The notes: generated by a model not told the origin, from the letters alone. Numbered from the stretch's first letter, positions 6,673 through 13,330 are shown. The stretch: DNA of 13,330 nt from Burkholderiales bacterium (GCA_020846575.1 JADLDQ010000201.1:1-13330), one strand, 5' to 3'. A program made the numbers and translations.

Positions 6673-7875
6673 TCATGATTGCGCGAGCCCCATCGCGTCC
6701 CGAACCTCGCGCATGGTCTCCTGGGCGAACTGGCGCGCCTTCTCGCAGCCGTCGGCGACGATATTGCGCACCAGCGTCGGGTCGTCGAGGTACATCTGCG
6801 CGCGCTCCCTCACCGGCGCGAGTTCGGCCAGCACCGCGTCGATGACGGGCTGCTTGCACTCCAGGCAGCCGATCCCCGCCGAGCGGCATCCCTCGTTCAC
6901 CCAGGCGCGCGTCTTCTCGTCGCTGTAGACCTGGTGGAACTGCCACACCGGGCACTTGAGCGGATCCCCGGGATCGCTGCGCTTCACCCGCGCCGGGTCG
7001 GTGGGCATGGTGCGTATCTTCCTGCGGATGTCTTCCGGGTCCTCGCGCAGCGCGATGGCGTTGCCGTAGGACTTGGACATCTTCTGCCCGTCCAGGCCGG
7101 GCAGCCGGGAAGTCTCGGTGAGCAGCGCCTCCGGTTCGACCAGGATCATCCGCCCGCCGCCCTCCAGGTAGCCGAACAGGCGCTCGCGGTCGCCCGCGGT
7201 CAGATTCTGCTGCTCCTCCACCAGCGCGCGCGCCGCGGCCAGCGCCTCGGCGTCGCCCTGCTCCTGGAACGCGGTGCGCAGCTTCTCGTACAGCTTCGCC
7301 TTGCGACTGCCCATCCTGCGCACCGCCGCACGCGCCTTCTCCTCGAACCCGGGCTCGCGACCGTAGAGGTGATTGAAGCGGCGCGCGATCTCGCGCATGA
7401 ACTCGATGTGCGGCACCTGATCTTCGCCGACCGGCACGTACTTCGCCCGGTAGATCAGCACGTCGGCGCTCTGCAGCAGCGGGTACCCGAGGAATCCGTA
7501 GGTCGCCAGGTCGCGGTCCGCGAGCTTCTCCTGCTGGTCCTTGTAGGATGGCACGCGCTCCAGCCATCCCAGCGGGGTGATCATGGACAACAGCGTGTGC
7601 AGTTCGCCGTGCTCGATGATGCGTGACTGGATGAACAAGGTCGCCTGCGCCGGGTCGACGCCGGCCGCCAGCCAGTCGATCACCATGTCCCAGACGCTGT
7701 GCTCGATCATCTCCGGGGTGTCGTAGTGCGTGGTGAGCGCGTGCCAGTCCGCCACGAAGTAGAAGCACGGGAACTCACTTTGCAGGCGCACCCAGTTCTT
7801 CAAGGCGCCGTGATAGTGGCCCAGATGCAGCGCGCCGGTGGGGCGCATGCCTGACACGACGCGGGGTTCCGGCAT
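6673..7875 (-). CDS. trpS: Tryptophanyl-tRNA synthetase
   Basis: A class I aminoacyl-tRNA synthetase of 400 residues. The HIGH signature appears as HLGHYHGAL near residues 17-25, and KMSKSYGNAI is the second ATP-binding signature. MRPTGALHLGH and FYFVADWHALTTHYD are typical of TrpRS. The protein is longer than E. coli TrpS (334 residues), with an inserted segment between about 190 and 230; this longer type is common in betaproteobacteria. Cysteines in CRSAGIGCLECK near residue 320 are typical of the long form. It charges tRNA-Trp. The ATG at 7875 lies 7 bp after the membrane peptidase stop, so the two are probably co-translated. Confidence 0.96.
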   Translation of the reverse strand: MPEPRVVSGMRPTGALHLGHYHGALKNWVRLQSEFPCFYFVADWHALTTHYDTPEMIEHSVWDMVIDWLAAGVDPAQATLFIQSRIIEHGELHTLLSMITPLGWLERVPSYKDQQEKLADRDLATYGFLGYPLLQSADVLIYRAKYVPVGEDQVPHIEFMREIARRFNHLYGREPGFEEKARAAVRRMGSRKAKLYEKLRTAFQEQGDAEALAAARALVEEQQNLTAGDRERLFGYLEGGGRMILVEPEALLTETSRLPGLDGQKMSKSYGNAIALREDPEDIRRKIRTMPTDPARVKRSDPGDPLKCPVWQFHQVYSDEKTRAWVNEGCRSAGIGCLECKQPVIDAVLAELAPVRERAQMYLDDPTLVRNIVADGCEKARQFAQETMREVRDAMGLAQS

Positions 7876-7882
7876 TTTCGTC

Positions 7883-8563
7883 TCAGAGCGCGAACAGCGA
7901 ATCGATCCAGCCGATGGAGGCGAACACCATCGGGGCGAGCACCACGCTCAGCAGGTCGGTGGAGACCAGCACCAGCAGTATCACCAGCCCCAGCGGCTCC
8001 GAGCGCGCGTAGATGCGCGCCATCGGTTCGGGCATCAGGCTCGCCGCGATCCGCCCGCCGTCCAGCGGGAGGATGGGCAGCAGGTTGAGGATCATGAGCA
8101 CGATGTTGACCGAGACGCCGGCCTCGGCGATCAGCGTCATCGGGACGGTGAAGTAGTTCTGCGGCAGGACGCTCACCAGCTTCATGGCCAGCGCCCAGGC
8201 GAGCGCCATGCCGAGATTGGCGAGCGGGCCCGCCGCCGCCACCCACATCATGTCGCGCCGGGGGTGCCGCAGCGCGTAGTAATTGACCGGCACCGGTTTC
8301 GCCCAGCCGAACAGGAGCGCGCCGCCCCCGAGCAGCTTCGCGGCGGCGAGCAGCGCGAGCGGCACCGCGATCGTTCCGACCGGGTCGATGTGGCGCAGGG
8401 GGTTGAGGCTCACCCGGCCAAGCCGCCACGCGGTGAGGTCGCCGAAATGGCGCGCGACGTAGCCGTGAGCCGCCTCGTGCAAGGTGATGGCGAATATCAC
8501 CGGTATGGCGTAGACCGCTGCGACCTTGACGAGGTACTCCAAAACCTGGACGAGGTGATCCAT
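7883..8563 (-). CDS. Site-2 protease-like M50 family membrane metalloprotease
   Basis: A 226-residue, mostly hydrophobic protein with about five or six membrane segments. HEAAH at residues 29-33 is the HExxH zinc motif inside the first membrane segment, and NLLPILPLDGGRI near residues 158-170 supplies the third zinc ligand (the family's NxxPxxPLDGGR signature). It lacks PDZ or CBS domains, so it belongs to the short group of site-2 proteases, whose members cut within or near membrane helices of largely unknown substrates. The ATG at 8563 has AGG a few bases upstream. It sits 60 bp after the YciO-type gene and 7 bp before trpS. Copies beside trpS and scpA are common in betaproteobacteria, but a functional link is not established. 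Confidence 0.9.
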   Translation of the reverse strand: MDHLVQVLEYLVKVAAVYAIPVIFAITLHEAAHGYVARHFGDLTAWRLGRVSLNPLRHIDPVGTIAVPLALLAAAKLLGGGALLFGWAKPVPVNYYALRHPRRDMMWVAAAGPLANLGMALAWALAMKLVSVLPQNYFTVPMTLIAEAGVSVNIVLMILNLLPILPLDGGRIAASLMPEPMARIYARSEPLGLVILLVLVSTDLLSVVLAPMVFASIGWIDSLFAL

Positions 8564-8623
8564 TGCTGACCTGGTGGCGCCGCCGCGGGAAGAGTTTCCG
8601 GACCGCGGCGGGGCGGTATTCTA

Positions 8624-9253
8624 TCAGGCATCCAACCCGGCCAATGAGGGCTCGCCCTTGCCGCGCCTCAACAGCACGGCGTCCTTGCCGGTGAGGTCGA
8701 CCACCGTGGTGGGCAGCGTTCCGCAAGAGCCGCCGTCGATCACCAGGTCCAGCTCGTGCTCCAGACGCTCCCGGATGAACCCGGCATCGGTCGCAGGCTC
8801 GCTCTCCTCCGGCAGGAACGCGGTGGCCGAGAGCAGCGGCTCGTCCAGTTGCGCGAGCAGCGCGCGCACCAGGGGGTGCTGCGGCACGCGCACGCCGATG
8901 GTCTTGCGGCGCGCGTGCAGCAGCCGCCGAGGCAGCTCGCGCGTCGCCTGGAGGATCACGGTGAAGCTGCCCGGCGCGAGGCGCTTCAGGAGGCGATACT
9001 GCGCGTTGTCGACCTTCGCGTACACGGCGATGTCCGAGAGATCGCGGCACATCAGGGTCAGATGATGCCGCTCGTCGATGCGCCGCACCTGGCGCAGCCT
9101 CTGCATCGCGCCGGTATCGCCGATGCGGCAGCCGAACGCGTAGCAGGAATCGGTGGGATAGGCGACAAGGCCGCCACCGCGCAGGATGCGGGCGGCCTGC
9201 GCGACCAGGCGCGGCTCGGGGTTCGACGGATGCACCCGGAAGTACTGGGCCAT
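8624..9253 (-). CDS. yciO: YciO-type Sua5/YrdC family protein (threonylcarbamoyl-AMP synthase-like)
   Basis: A 209-residue single-domain protein with the YrdC fold. YPTDSCYAFGC at residues 32-42 is the conserved nucleotide/threonine-binding segment; PGSFTVIL (94-101), IGVRVPQHP (119-127) and LLSATA (140-145) follow in family order. Sua5/YrdC enzymes make threonylcarbamoyl-AMP for the t6A modification of ANN-decoding tRNAs. The RRIDERHHLTLMC segment is typical of the YciO branch, whose exact activity is less certain than that of TsaC/YrdC. No C-terminal Sua5 domain is present. The ATG at 9253 lies 41 bp after the PHP-domain gene; the same pair (yciV-yciO) occurs in E. coli near rluB. Confidence 0.9.
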   Translation of the reverse strand: MAQYFRVHPSNPEPRLVAQAARILRGGGLVAYPTDSCYAFGCRIGDTGAMQRLRQVRRIDERHHLTLMCRDLSDIAVYAKVDNAQYRLLKRLAPGSFTVILQATRELPRRLLHARRKTIGVRVPQHPLVRALLAQLDEPLLSATAFLPEESEPATDAGFIRERLEHELDLVIDGGSCGTLPTTVVDLTGKDAVLLRRGKGEPSLAGLDA

Positions 9254-9294
9254 GGGGGAGTCTTGTCGCCTCGGGTGCGCCTGCCGCTGCGGCT

Positions 9295-10137
9295 TCAGCC
9301 GGCCGCGGGCCGCAGCACCGACCAGATCGGCCGCACGCCCGGGGGCAGTTCCGCGAGCCGGCCGAGCTCCGCGCGGCTCTCGCCCGGGCCGTGAAAGTCC
9401 GAGCCGCGCGAACCCGCGAGGTCGAGGTCGCGCGCCAGTCCCGCCAGGAGCCGGGTTGCCTGCGTTGCATGGCCGCCGCTCTCCAGCTCGATCCCCGCGC
9501 CACCGCAGCGCCTGAATTCCTCGAACAGCCGCCCCGTCTGCGCCGGATCGAACCGGTAACGCGCCGGATGCGCGATCACCGCCACACCGCCGGCGACCGC
9601 GATCCAGGACACCGCGTCTTCGAGCGATGCCCACTGGTGGGGAACGTACCCCGGCTTGCCCCGGGCAAGAAAGCCCCGGAACACCGATCGCAGGTCGCGC
9701 GCGACATTTCTCTCGACCAGGTAGCGGGCGAAGTGCGTCCGGCCGATGCCGTGCGCTCGCCCGGCGTGCCGCAGCGCACCCTCCAGGCAGCCCTCGATGC
9801 CCACCCGGGCCAGCGCCTCGGCGATGCGCAGCGCGCGCCCCAGGCGGCCGCTGCGCACCCGCGCGAGGCCCTCGCGAAGCGGCGCGTGGGCCGGGTCCAC
9901 GTCCAGGCCGACGATGTGCACGCTGCGCTCGTTCCAGGTGACCGAGATCTCGACCCCGGGAATGAAGCGGATGCCCGCCGCGCGCGCGGCCGCCTGCGCC
10001 TCGGCGAGGCCCGCGGTGTCGTCGTGATCGGTCAGCGCCAGCGCGTCCACCCCGTTGGCGCGCGCACGCCATGCCAGCCGGGCGGGCGAGAGCAGTCCGT
10101 CGGAGACCGTCGAGTGGCAGTGCAGGTCCCAGTTCAC
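9295..10137 (-). CDS. rnm: PHP-domain 3',5'-nucleotide bisphosphatase / 5'-3' exoribonuclease RNase AM (YciV)
   Basis: A 280-residue PHP-fold metal-dependent phosphoesterase. Metal ligands seen include HCHSTVSDG (His6, His8, Asp13), LTDHDD (Asp37, His38), Glu62 in GVEIS, AHP in the middle, and Asp247/His249 in GSDFHG. The family (E. coli RNase AM/YciV) hydrolyses 3',5'-nucleoside bisphosphates and trims 5' ends of rRNAs. The start is GTG at 10137, because VNWDLHCH matches the family N-terminus; a longer frame to 10353 would lie inside the upstream hydrolase gene. The hydrolase stop and this start share bases as GTGA, a classic coupling overlap. Together with yciO and rluB nearby, it fits an RNA-maturation gene group. 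Confidence 0.9.
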   Translation of the reverse strand: MNWDLHCHSTVSDGLLSPARLAWRARANGVDALALTDHDDTAGLAEAQAAARAAGIRFIPGVEISVTWNERSVHIVGLDVDPAHAPLREGLARVRSGRLGRALRIAEALARVGIEGCLEGALRHAGRAHGIGRTHFARYLVERNVARDLRSVFRGFLARGKPGYVPHQWASLEDAVSWIAVAGGVAVIAHPARYRFDPAQTGRLFEEFRRCGGAGIELESGGHATQATRLLAGLARDLDLAGSRGSDFHGPGESRAELGRLAELPPGVRPIWSVLRPAAG

Positions 10138-11039
10138 GCGCTGCGCTGATCCTGCGTCGCGCCGGCGGCCGCGGCGCCGAGGACCGACTCGATCGCCCGC
10201 GCGAGGCCCTGCGGCTGGTCGTGGTGCATCATGTGGCCGGCGCCGGGGATGACCATCTCGTGCAGGTGGCGTACGCCGTGCTTGCGGCGGGCGAGTTCCG
10301 CCTCGGGAATGCGCTGCCTCGCAAGCGATTCCGAGTGCTCGCCCTGCACCCACAGCGTCGGCGCCGAGATGCCGCGCGCGCAGGCCGCGGCTTCCGCGGC
10401 GCGGTAGAGCACCGGGTTGACGATCTTGTGCCTCGGGTCGCTGCGCAGCGCGACCCGCCCGCCCTGCTCCTCACGGCCCCAGTGGCGGGCGAGAAAGGCC
10501 GCGCGCTCCGCAGGAAGGCGCGGATTGGCTTGCTGGAGCCGCAGCGCCAGTTCCCCGTAGTCCCGGTAGTCCCGGAATCCGGGCTCGCCGGCGAGCTCGC
10601 CGATCCAGCGCGCGTAGCGACCGGGCGCCTCGGCGGGATCGTTGTCCTTGAGGCCCAGCCCTTCGAGGTTCACCAGCCTCGCCACGCGCTCCGGGCGGAT
10701 GCCGGCATACATGCACGCGATGTTGCCGCCCATGCTGTGCCCGACCAGATCGACCGGCCGCTCCGGCTGGAAGTGCGCGAGCAGCCGATCCAGGTCCGCG
10801 AAGTAGTCCGGGTACCAGTAGCAGTCGGCCTGCGTCCAGGCGCTCAGACCGTATCCGCGCCAGTCCGGCGCCAGCACCTGCCAGTCGCCCTGCAGTTCGT
10901 CCACGACGAACTGGAACGAGGCCGAGACGTCCATCCACCCATGGAGCATGAAGATGCGCGCAGCGCCGTCGCGTCCCCAGCAGCGCACGTGGTAGCGGAT
11001 TCCCCGCACGTCCAGGAAGAGGGATGCGCTGTGCTTCAT
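10134..11039 (-). CDS. Alpha/beta-hydrolase fold protein of unknown substrate
   Basis: A 301-residue alpha/beta hydrolase. HGWMD at 33-37 forms the oxyanion-hole loop, GHSMGG at 100-105 carries the nucleophile Ser102, and GAGHMMHHD near 266-274 supplies the catalytic His269. The acid residue is uncertain; GEHSE in LWVQGEHSE is the likely place. PDWRGYGLSAW is typical of esterase/epoxide-hydrolase-like members. The substrate cannot be told from sequence. No signal peptide is seen, so it is probably cytoplasmic. The ATG at 11039 has no strong ribosome binding site. It is the first gene of the leftward run, divergent from the gamma-carbonic-anhydrase-like gene, and ends in a GTGA overlap with the PHP gene. 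Confidence 0.88.
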   Translation of the reverse strand: MKHSASLFLDVRGIRYHVRCWGRDGAARIFMLHGWMDVSASFQFVVDELQGDWQVLAPDWRGYGLSAWTQADCYWYPDYFADLDRLLAHFQPERPVDLVGHSMGGNIACMYAGIRPERVARLVNLEGLGLKDNDPAEAPGRYARWIGELAGEPGFRDYRDYGELALRLQQANPRLPAERAAFLARHWGREEQGGRVALRSDPRHKIVNPVLYRAAEAAACARGISAPTLWVQGEHSESLARQRIPEAELARRKHGVRHLHEMVIPGAGHMMHHDQPQGLARAIESVLGAAAAGATQDQRSA

Positions 11040-11064
11040 GAGCGGACCGTTTCGCGAGGCGTGA

Positions 11065-11070
11065 ATGATA
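11065..11070 (-). promoter_or_regulatory. Possible -10 element for the leftward hydrolase operon
   Basis: TATCAT on the minus strand lies about 26 bases before the hydrolase ATG at 11039. No good -35 hexamer is found at normal spacing in this GC-rich stretch, so the call is weak. A TATGAT on the opposite strand at 11097-11102 could serve the divergent gene. Confidence 0.25.
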
Positions 11071-11096
11071 CTCTGCGCGCCGCCTCACCCCGCTGA

Positions 11097-11102
11097 TATG
11101 AT
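11097..11102 (+). promoter_or_regulatory. Possible -10 element for the gamma-carbonic-anhydrase-like gene
   Basis: TATGAT on the plus strand lies 20 bases upstream of the 21-bp tandem repeat and about 175 bases before the GTG start at 11278. The -35 position is not recognisable. If it is real, the tandem repeat would lie in the transcribed leader. Confidence 0.25.
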
Positions 11103-11122
11103 CGGCGCGCCCCGGTCGGGTC

Positions 11123-11177
11123 GCGACAGCGGCCGCTGGAGCTGCGACAGCGGCCGTTTGAGCTGCGACAGCGGCTG
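11123..11177. repeat. 21-bp tandem repeat, about 2.6 copies, in a divergent gene leader
   Basis: Units begin at 11123, 11144 and 11165, each opening GCGACAGCGG; the first two are 21 bp and differ in three or four bases, and the third fades after about 13 bp. The stretch lies in the 238-bp gap (11040-11277) between the hydrolase and the gamma-carbonic-anhydrase-like gene. Helical spacing of two turns could let a regulator bind side by side, or the units could be a replication slippage product. Nothing else recognisable fills this gap except the possible -10 elements and the ribosome binding site at 11265-11270. Confidence 0.7.
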
Positions 11178-11264
11178 CTCGGGGCGCGGTGGCGACCGCG
11201 GCGCGCGCCCCGCTCGCCTGCGCCGCCGCAGAGCGGCGCGCGCGTCCCGGCAGGCCGCCCGGCG

Positions 11265-11270
11265 AAGGAG
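11265..11270 (+). promoter_or_regulatory. Strong ribosome binding site that fixes the GTG start at 11278
   Basis: AAGGAG ends seven bases before GTG at 11278-11280. It is the best Shine-Dalgarno sequence in the window, and it rules against an upstream start at 11065. Confidence 0.8.
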
Positions 11271-11277
11271 CGAAGAA

Positions 11278-11808
11278 GTGCCACTGTATGCCCTCGGCCC
11301 GCTGGAGCCGTCGATCGCGCAGGCCGAGTGCTATGTCGCGCCCACCGCGGCGGTGATCGGAGGCGTTACGCTCGAGCCCGGCGCGAGCGTCTGGTTCAAC
11401 GCCGTGGTCCGCGCGGACAACGAGGCGATCACCGTGGGTCGAGACACCAACATCCAGGACGGCGCGGTGCTGCATGCCGACCCGGGCAAGCCGCTCGTGC
11501 TCGGCCGCCAGGTGAGCGTGGGGCACAAGGCCATGCTGCACGGCTGCAGGGTGCACGACGGCAGCCTCATCGGGATGAACGCGGTCGTCCTCAACGAGGC
11601 AGTGATCGGCGCCGGGAGCATCGTCGGGGCCGGATCCCTAGTGCCCGAGGGCCGGCAGATTCCTGCGGGCGTGCTCGCGCTGGGCGCGCCCGTGCGGGTG
11701 GTGCGCGCGCTCACCCGGGAGGAGCTGGCGTGGCTCCTCGAGGTCGCGCGCAGCTACGCGGAGCGCGCCCGGCGCTACCGGCTGGAATTGCGCGCGCTCT
11801 CGCCCTGA
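11278..11808 (+). CDS. Gamma-carbonic-anhydrase-like hexapeptide protein (YrdA/PaaY family)
   Basis: A 176-residue left-handed beta-helix protein. Hexapeptide repeats run from about residue 18 to 125, and the three zinc-binding histidines of gamma carbonic anhydrases are present: His66 (VLHADPG), His83 (VGHKA) and His88 (MLHGC). Arg45 and Asp61 of the active-site salt bridge are also placed as expected. The family includes CO2-hydrating enzymes, but many YrdA-like members have no proven activity, so catalysis is likely but not certain. The start is GTG at 11278 because MPLYALG fits the family and AAGGAG lies seven bases upstream; the longer upstream frame would only encode the tandem repeat. 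Its 3' end overlaps the convergent cfa gene by 34 bp. Confidence 0.9.
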   Translation: MPLYALGPLEPSIAQAECYVAPTAAVIGGVTLEPGASVWFNAVVRADNEAITVGRDTNIQDGAVLHADPGKPLVLGRQVSVGHKAMLHGCRVHDGSLIGMNAVVLNEAVIGAGSIVGAGSLVPEGRQIPAGVLALGAPVRVVRALTREELAWLLEVARSYAERARRYRLELRALSP

Positions 11809-13073
11809 GCCGCGAGGGCGGGCGCGCCTGGCGCGGATCGAGCGCGCGCGGCGGTTTGTGCAGGCGGCGAGTCCGGGGCGCCGTAGATGTCGTCGCGGGT
11901 CAGCGGCAGCACCCCGTCGGCCGCGCCCTCGCCGCAGGCAAGCACCTGGTAGATGTTCATCCAGCCGTGCGCGAAGCCGAAGGCGCAGCCGGCGAGATAG
12001 ACGTTCCAGACGCGGGCGCGCTTCTCCCCTGCCGCGGACACCGCCGCGTCGTAGTTCGCGGCCAGACGCGCAGCCCACTCGCGGCAGGTCCTGGCGTAAT
12101 GGCGACGCAGCGACTCGATATCGAGAACTTCCAGGCCGGCGGCGGACATCTCGCGGATCGCGAGCGAGACGTGCGGCAACTCCCCACCGGGAAAAACGTA
12201 GCGGTGGATGAATTCCCCGGCACCGCGACCCACCCAGCGGCTGTCGGTACCGCTCGCGGTGATCCCGTGGTTCAGGACCAGTCCGTCTTCGGTGAGCAGC
12301 GAGCGCATCTTGCGGAAGTAGGCGCCGAGATTGCGCAGGCCGACGTGCTCGAACATGCCGACGCTGGCGATGCGCCGGTAGCGTTCGGCGGCGGGGATGT
12401 CCCGGTAGTCCTGCAGGCGCACCTCGCAGCGTCCCTCCAGGCCCTCCTCGGCGATACGGCGCTTGACGAACTGATACTGGTTACGCGACAGCGTGATCCC
12501 GACTGCGTTCGCGCCGCAGCGCTTCACCGCCCGCAGGATGAGCGAGCCCCAGCCGCAGCCGATGTCGAGGAAACGGTCCCCCGGACGCATGCGCAGCTTC
12601 GCGAGGATGTGATCGAGCTTCTGCAACTGCGCCTGTTCGAGCGTGTCGGAATCGCTGCGGTAATAGGCGCACGAGTACACCATGTTGCGGTCGAGGAACA
12701 GGCGATAGAAATCGTCGGAGACGTCGTAGTGCTGCTCGATCGCCGCGCGGTCCCCGGCGCGGGAGTGGCGGCCGAAGCGCAGCACGCCGCGCCGCTCGCG
12801 GGCCGCGTGGCGGGTGAAGCGCTCGGCGATGCCGAACAGGTCCTGGACCGGGCCTTCGACCTGGATGCGCCCCTCCACGTAGGCCTCGCCCAGGCGGTTG
12901 AGGTCGGGATTCACGAAAAAGCGCAGCGCCGACGGCGAAGGGATGCGCACCGTCACGCTCGGTTGTTGCGCGAAGTCGTACTGGCGACCGTTCCAGAGCA
13001 CCAGCCGCAGCGGTATCGAATCCCGCTCGCTCACGCGAGCGAGCATCCGCCGCAACCGGTTTTCCAGAAGCAT
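11775..13073 (-). CDS. cfa: Cyclopropane-fatty-acyl-phospholipid synthase-type SAM methyltransferase
   Basis: A 432-residue class I SAM-dependent methyltransferase of the CFA synthase family. An N-terminal domain (1-105) precedes the hallmark HYDVSDDFYRLFLD (115-128), YSCAYY with Cys135 (E. coli Cys139), the SAM loop LDIGCGWG (169-176), Glu242 in MFEHVG, His269 in NHGIT and Tyr326 in HYARTC, which match the bicarbonate-binding active-site residues. These enzymes add a methylene group across double bonds of membrane phospholipid acyl chains at the inner membrane, usually in stationary phase or acid stress. The start is ATG at 13073 with GGGGAG about twelve bases upstream. Residues after about 400 form an Ala/Ser/Pro-rich tail, partly antisense to the end of the gamma-carbonic-anhydrase-like gene. 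Confidence 0.92.
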   Translation of the reverse strand: MLLENRLRRMLARVSERDSIPLRLVLWNGRQYDFAQQPSVTVRIPSPSALRFFVNPDLNRLGEAYVEGRIQVEGPVQDLFGIAERFTRHAARERRGVLRFGRHSRAGDRAAIEQHYDVSDDFYRLFLDRNMVYSCAYYRSDSDTLEQAQLQKLDHILAKLRMRPGDRFLDIGCGWGSLILRAVKRCGANAVGITLSRNQYQFVKRRIAEEGLEGRCEVRLQDYRDIPAAERYRRIASVGMFEHVGLRNLGAYFRKMRSLLTEDGLVLNHGITASGTDSRWVGRGAGEFIHRYVFPGGELPHVSLAIREMSAAGLEVLDIESLRRHYARTCREWAARLAANYDAAVSAAGEKRARVWNVYLAGCAFGFAHGWMNIYQVLACGEGAADGVLPLTRDDIYGAPDSPPAQTAARARSAPGAPALAAQGESARNSSR

Positions 13074-13096
13074 CTGCGAGTCTCTCCCCGGCGAAA

Positions 13097-13125
13097 ATGT
13101 TAGCCCGGCGCGCAGGCGCGCACAA
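13097..13125 (-). promoter_or_regulatory. Candidate sigma-70-like promoter for cfa
   Basis: On the minus strand, TTGTGC (13125-13120) and TAACAT (13102-13097) are spaced by exactly 17 bases, with the -10 about 24 bases before the ATG at 13073. Three of six and four of six bases match the consensus, respectively. The spacer contains GCGCGC palindromic sequence. Confidence 0.4.
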
Positions 13126-13182
13126 CGACGTGATGTCCGCGCGCCCGGCCCGCGCGGTGGGATTTCGAGGACGCGCTTCCGG

Positions 13183-13188
13183 TATAGT
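13183..13188 (+). promoter_or_regulatory. Possible -10 element pointing to the right edge
   Basis: TATAGT on the plus strand matches five of six bases of the -10 consensus and lies 32 bases before an ATG at 13220. No -35 hexamer is clear. The stretch between 13074 and 13219 contains no gene that I can support. Confidence 0.35.
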
Positions 13189-13219
13189 TCGGCCTTTCCG
13201 CGTTTCAGGGTCGCACGAA

Positions 13220-13330
13220 ATGTCGCGCAACGCTTCGCGCCGGCCGGCCCCCCGCGCGTTGCGCGGCCCCGGCCGGCCGGCCGCTATCGCCCGGACCTCC
13301 CGGCTCGCGGCGCCGCGCCCGCATGCCGCC
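13220..13330 (+). CDS. Possible start of a rightward gene with a basic N-terminus (partial)
   Basis: From the ATG at 13220 a frame stays open for 37 codons to the window edge. CAGGG lies nine bases upstream and a TATAGT element lies before it. The residues, beginning MSRNASRRPAPRALRG, are very rich in Arg, Pro and Ala with no recognisable domain, so the product is unknown. High GC content alone keeps such frames open, so this may be a chance frame; the following sequence would decide. Confidence 0.35.
   Translation, partial: MSRNASRRPAPRALRGPGRPAAIARTSRLAAPRPHAA

Noticed and set aside
10138..10353. Upstream extension of the PHP-domain gene
   Set aside because: It would overlap the hydrolase gene by more than 200 bp and encodes Arg/Pro-rich sequence without homology.
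11065..11277. N-terminal extension of the carbonic-anhydrase-like protein from an upstream ATG
   Set aside because: The extension encodes only repeat-derived Arg/Ser residues, and an AAGGAG ribosome binding site directs initiation to the GTG at 11278.
13024..13041. Perfect 7-bp hairpin CGCTCGC-TCAC-GCGAGCG
   Set aside because: It lies within the conserved reading frame of cfa near its start and has no T-tract; it is most likely chance in GC-rich coding sequence.
11328..13103. A long plus-strand open frame antisense to cfa
   Set aside because: It is Arg/Ala/Gly-rich with no domain, and lies opposite a gene with full catalytic motifs; GC-rich DNA keeps such frames open.
1..13330. CRISPR array, tRNA, rRNA or transposase
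   Set aside because: No regularly spaced repeat array, no cloverleaf with a CCA end and no DDE or serine/tyrosine recombinase motifs were seen by eye; a covariance-model search was not possible.

Overview
The window is very GC-rich, densely coded, and holds 14 protein genes: 13 supported coding regions plus one Rieske oxygenase that looks broken. Another gene may begin at the right edge. I see no tRNA, rRNA, CRISPR array or insertion sequence. The GC content, the ScpA/ScpB condensin partners (Escherichia coli uses MukBEF instead), the roughly 400-residue TrpRS and the gene order suggest a betaproteobacterium or a close relative. That placement is inference, since no rRNA is present.

Left region (1-4278): the C-terminal end of a SPINDLY/OGT-type (GT41) protein glycosyltransferase runs rightward and stops at 338. 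It faces a leftward five-gene set: acyl carrier protein (4278-4042), KAS III-like ketoacyl synthase (4040-2988), short-chain reductase (2920-2177), PglD/NeuD-like hexapeptide acyltransferase (2138-1437) and a Rieske oxygenase (from 1342). The first four read as a small pathway: condense an acyl chain on a dedicated ACP, reduce it to a 3-hydroxyacyl group, and transfer it to a (probably amino) sugar. Beside an OGT-like enzyme, this resembles flagellin or surface-glycan modification islands. The Rieske gene loses recognisable homology near base 424, at a compact repeat/hairpin structure (337-437) abutting the glycosyltransferase stop codon.

Central region (4414-11039): a leftward housekeeping run reads, in transcription order, alpha/beta hydrolase, PHP-domain phosphatase/RNase AM (rnm/yciV), YciO-type Sua5/YrdC protein, site-2 protease-like M50 membrane peptidase, tryptophanyl-tRNA synthetase, scpA, scpB and an RluB-type pseudouridine synthase. 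Spacing is tight, with a GTGA stop/start overlap, a 17-bp scpA/scpB overlap and a 95-bp scpB/rluB overlap. This suggests one operon joining tRNA/rRNA maturation, translation and chromosome segregation. A 135-bp gap (4279-4413) separates it from the acyl-sugar cassette.

Right region (11040-13330): a rightward gamma-carbonic-anhydrase-like hexapeptide protein starts at a GTG with a strong ribosome binding site; its upstream region holds a 21-bp tandem repeat. It converges on, and overlaps by 34 bp, a leftward cyclopropane-fatty-acid synthase-type methyltransferase. The last 257 bases hold a candidate cfa promoter, a possible rightward promoter and the possible start of another gene, in a sequence rich in GGCCGGCC palindromes.
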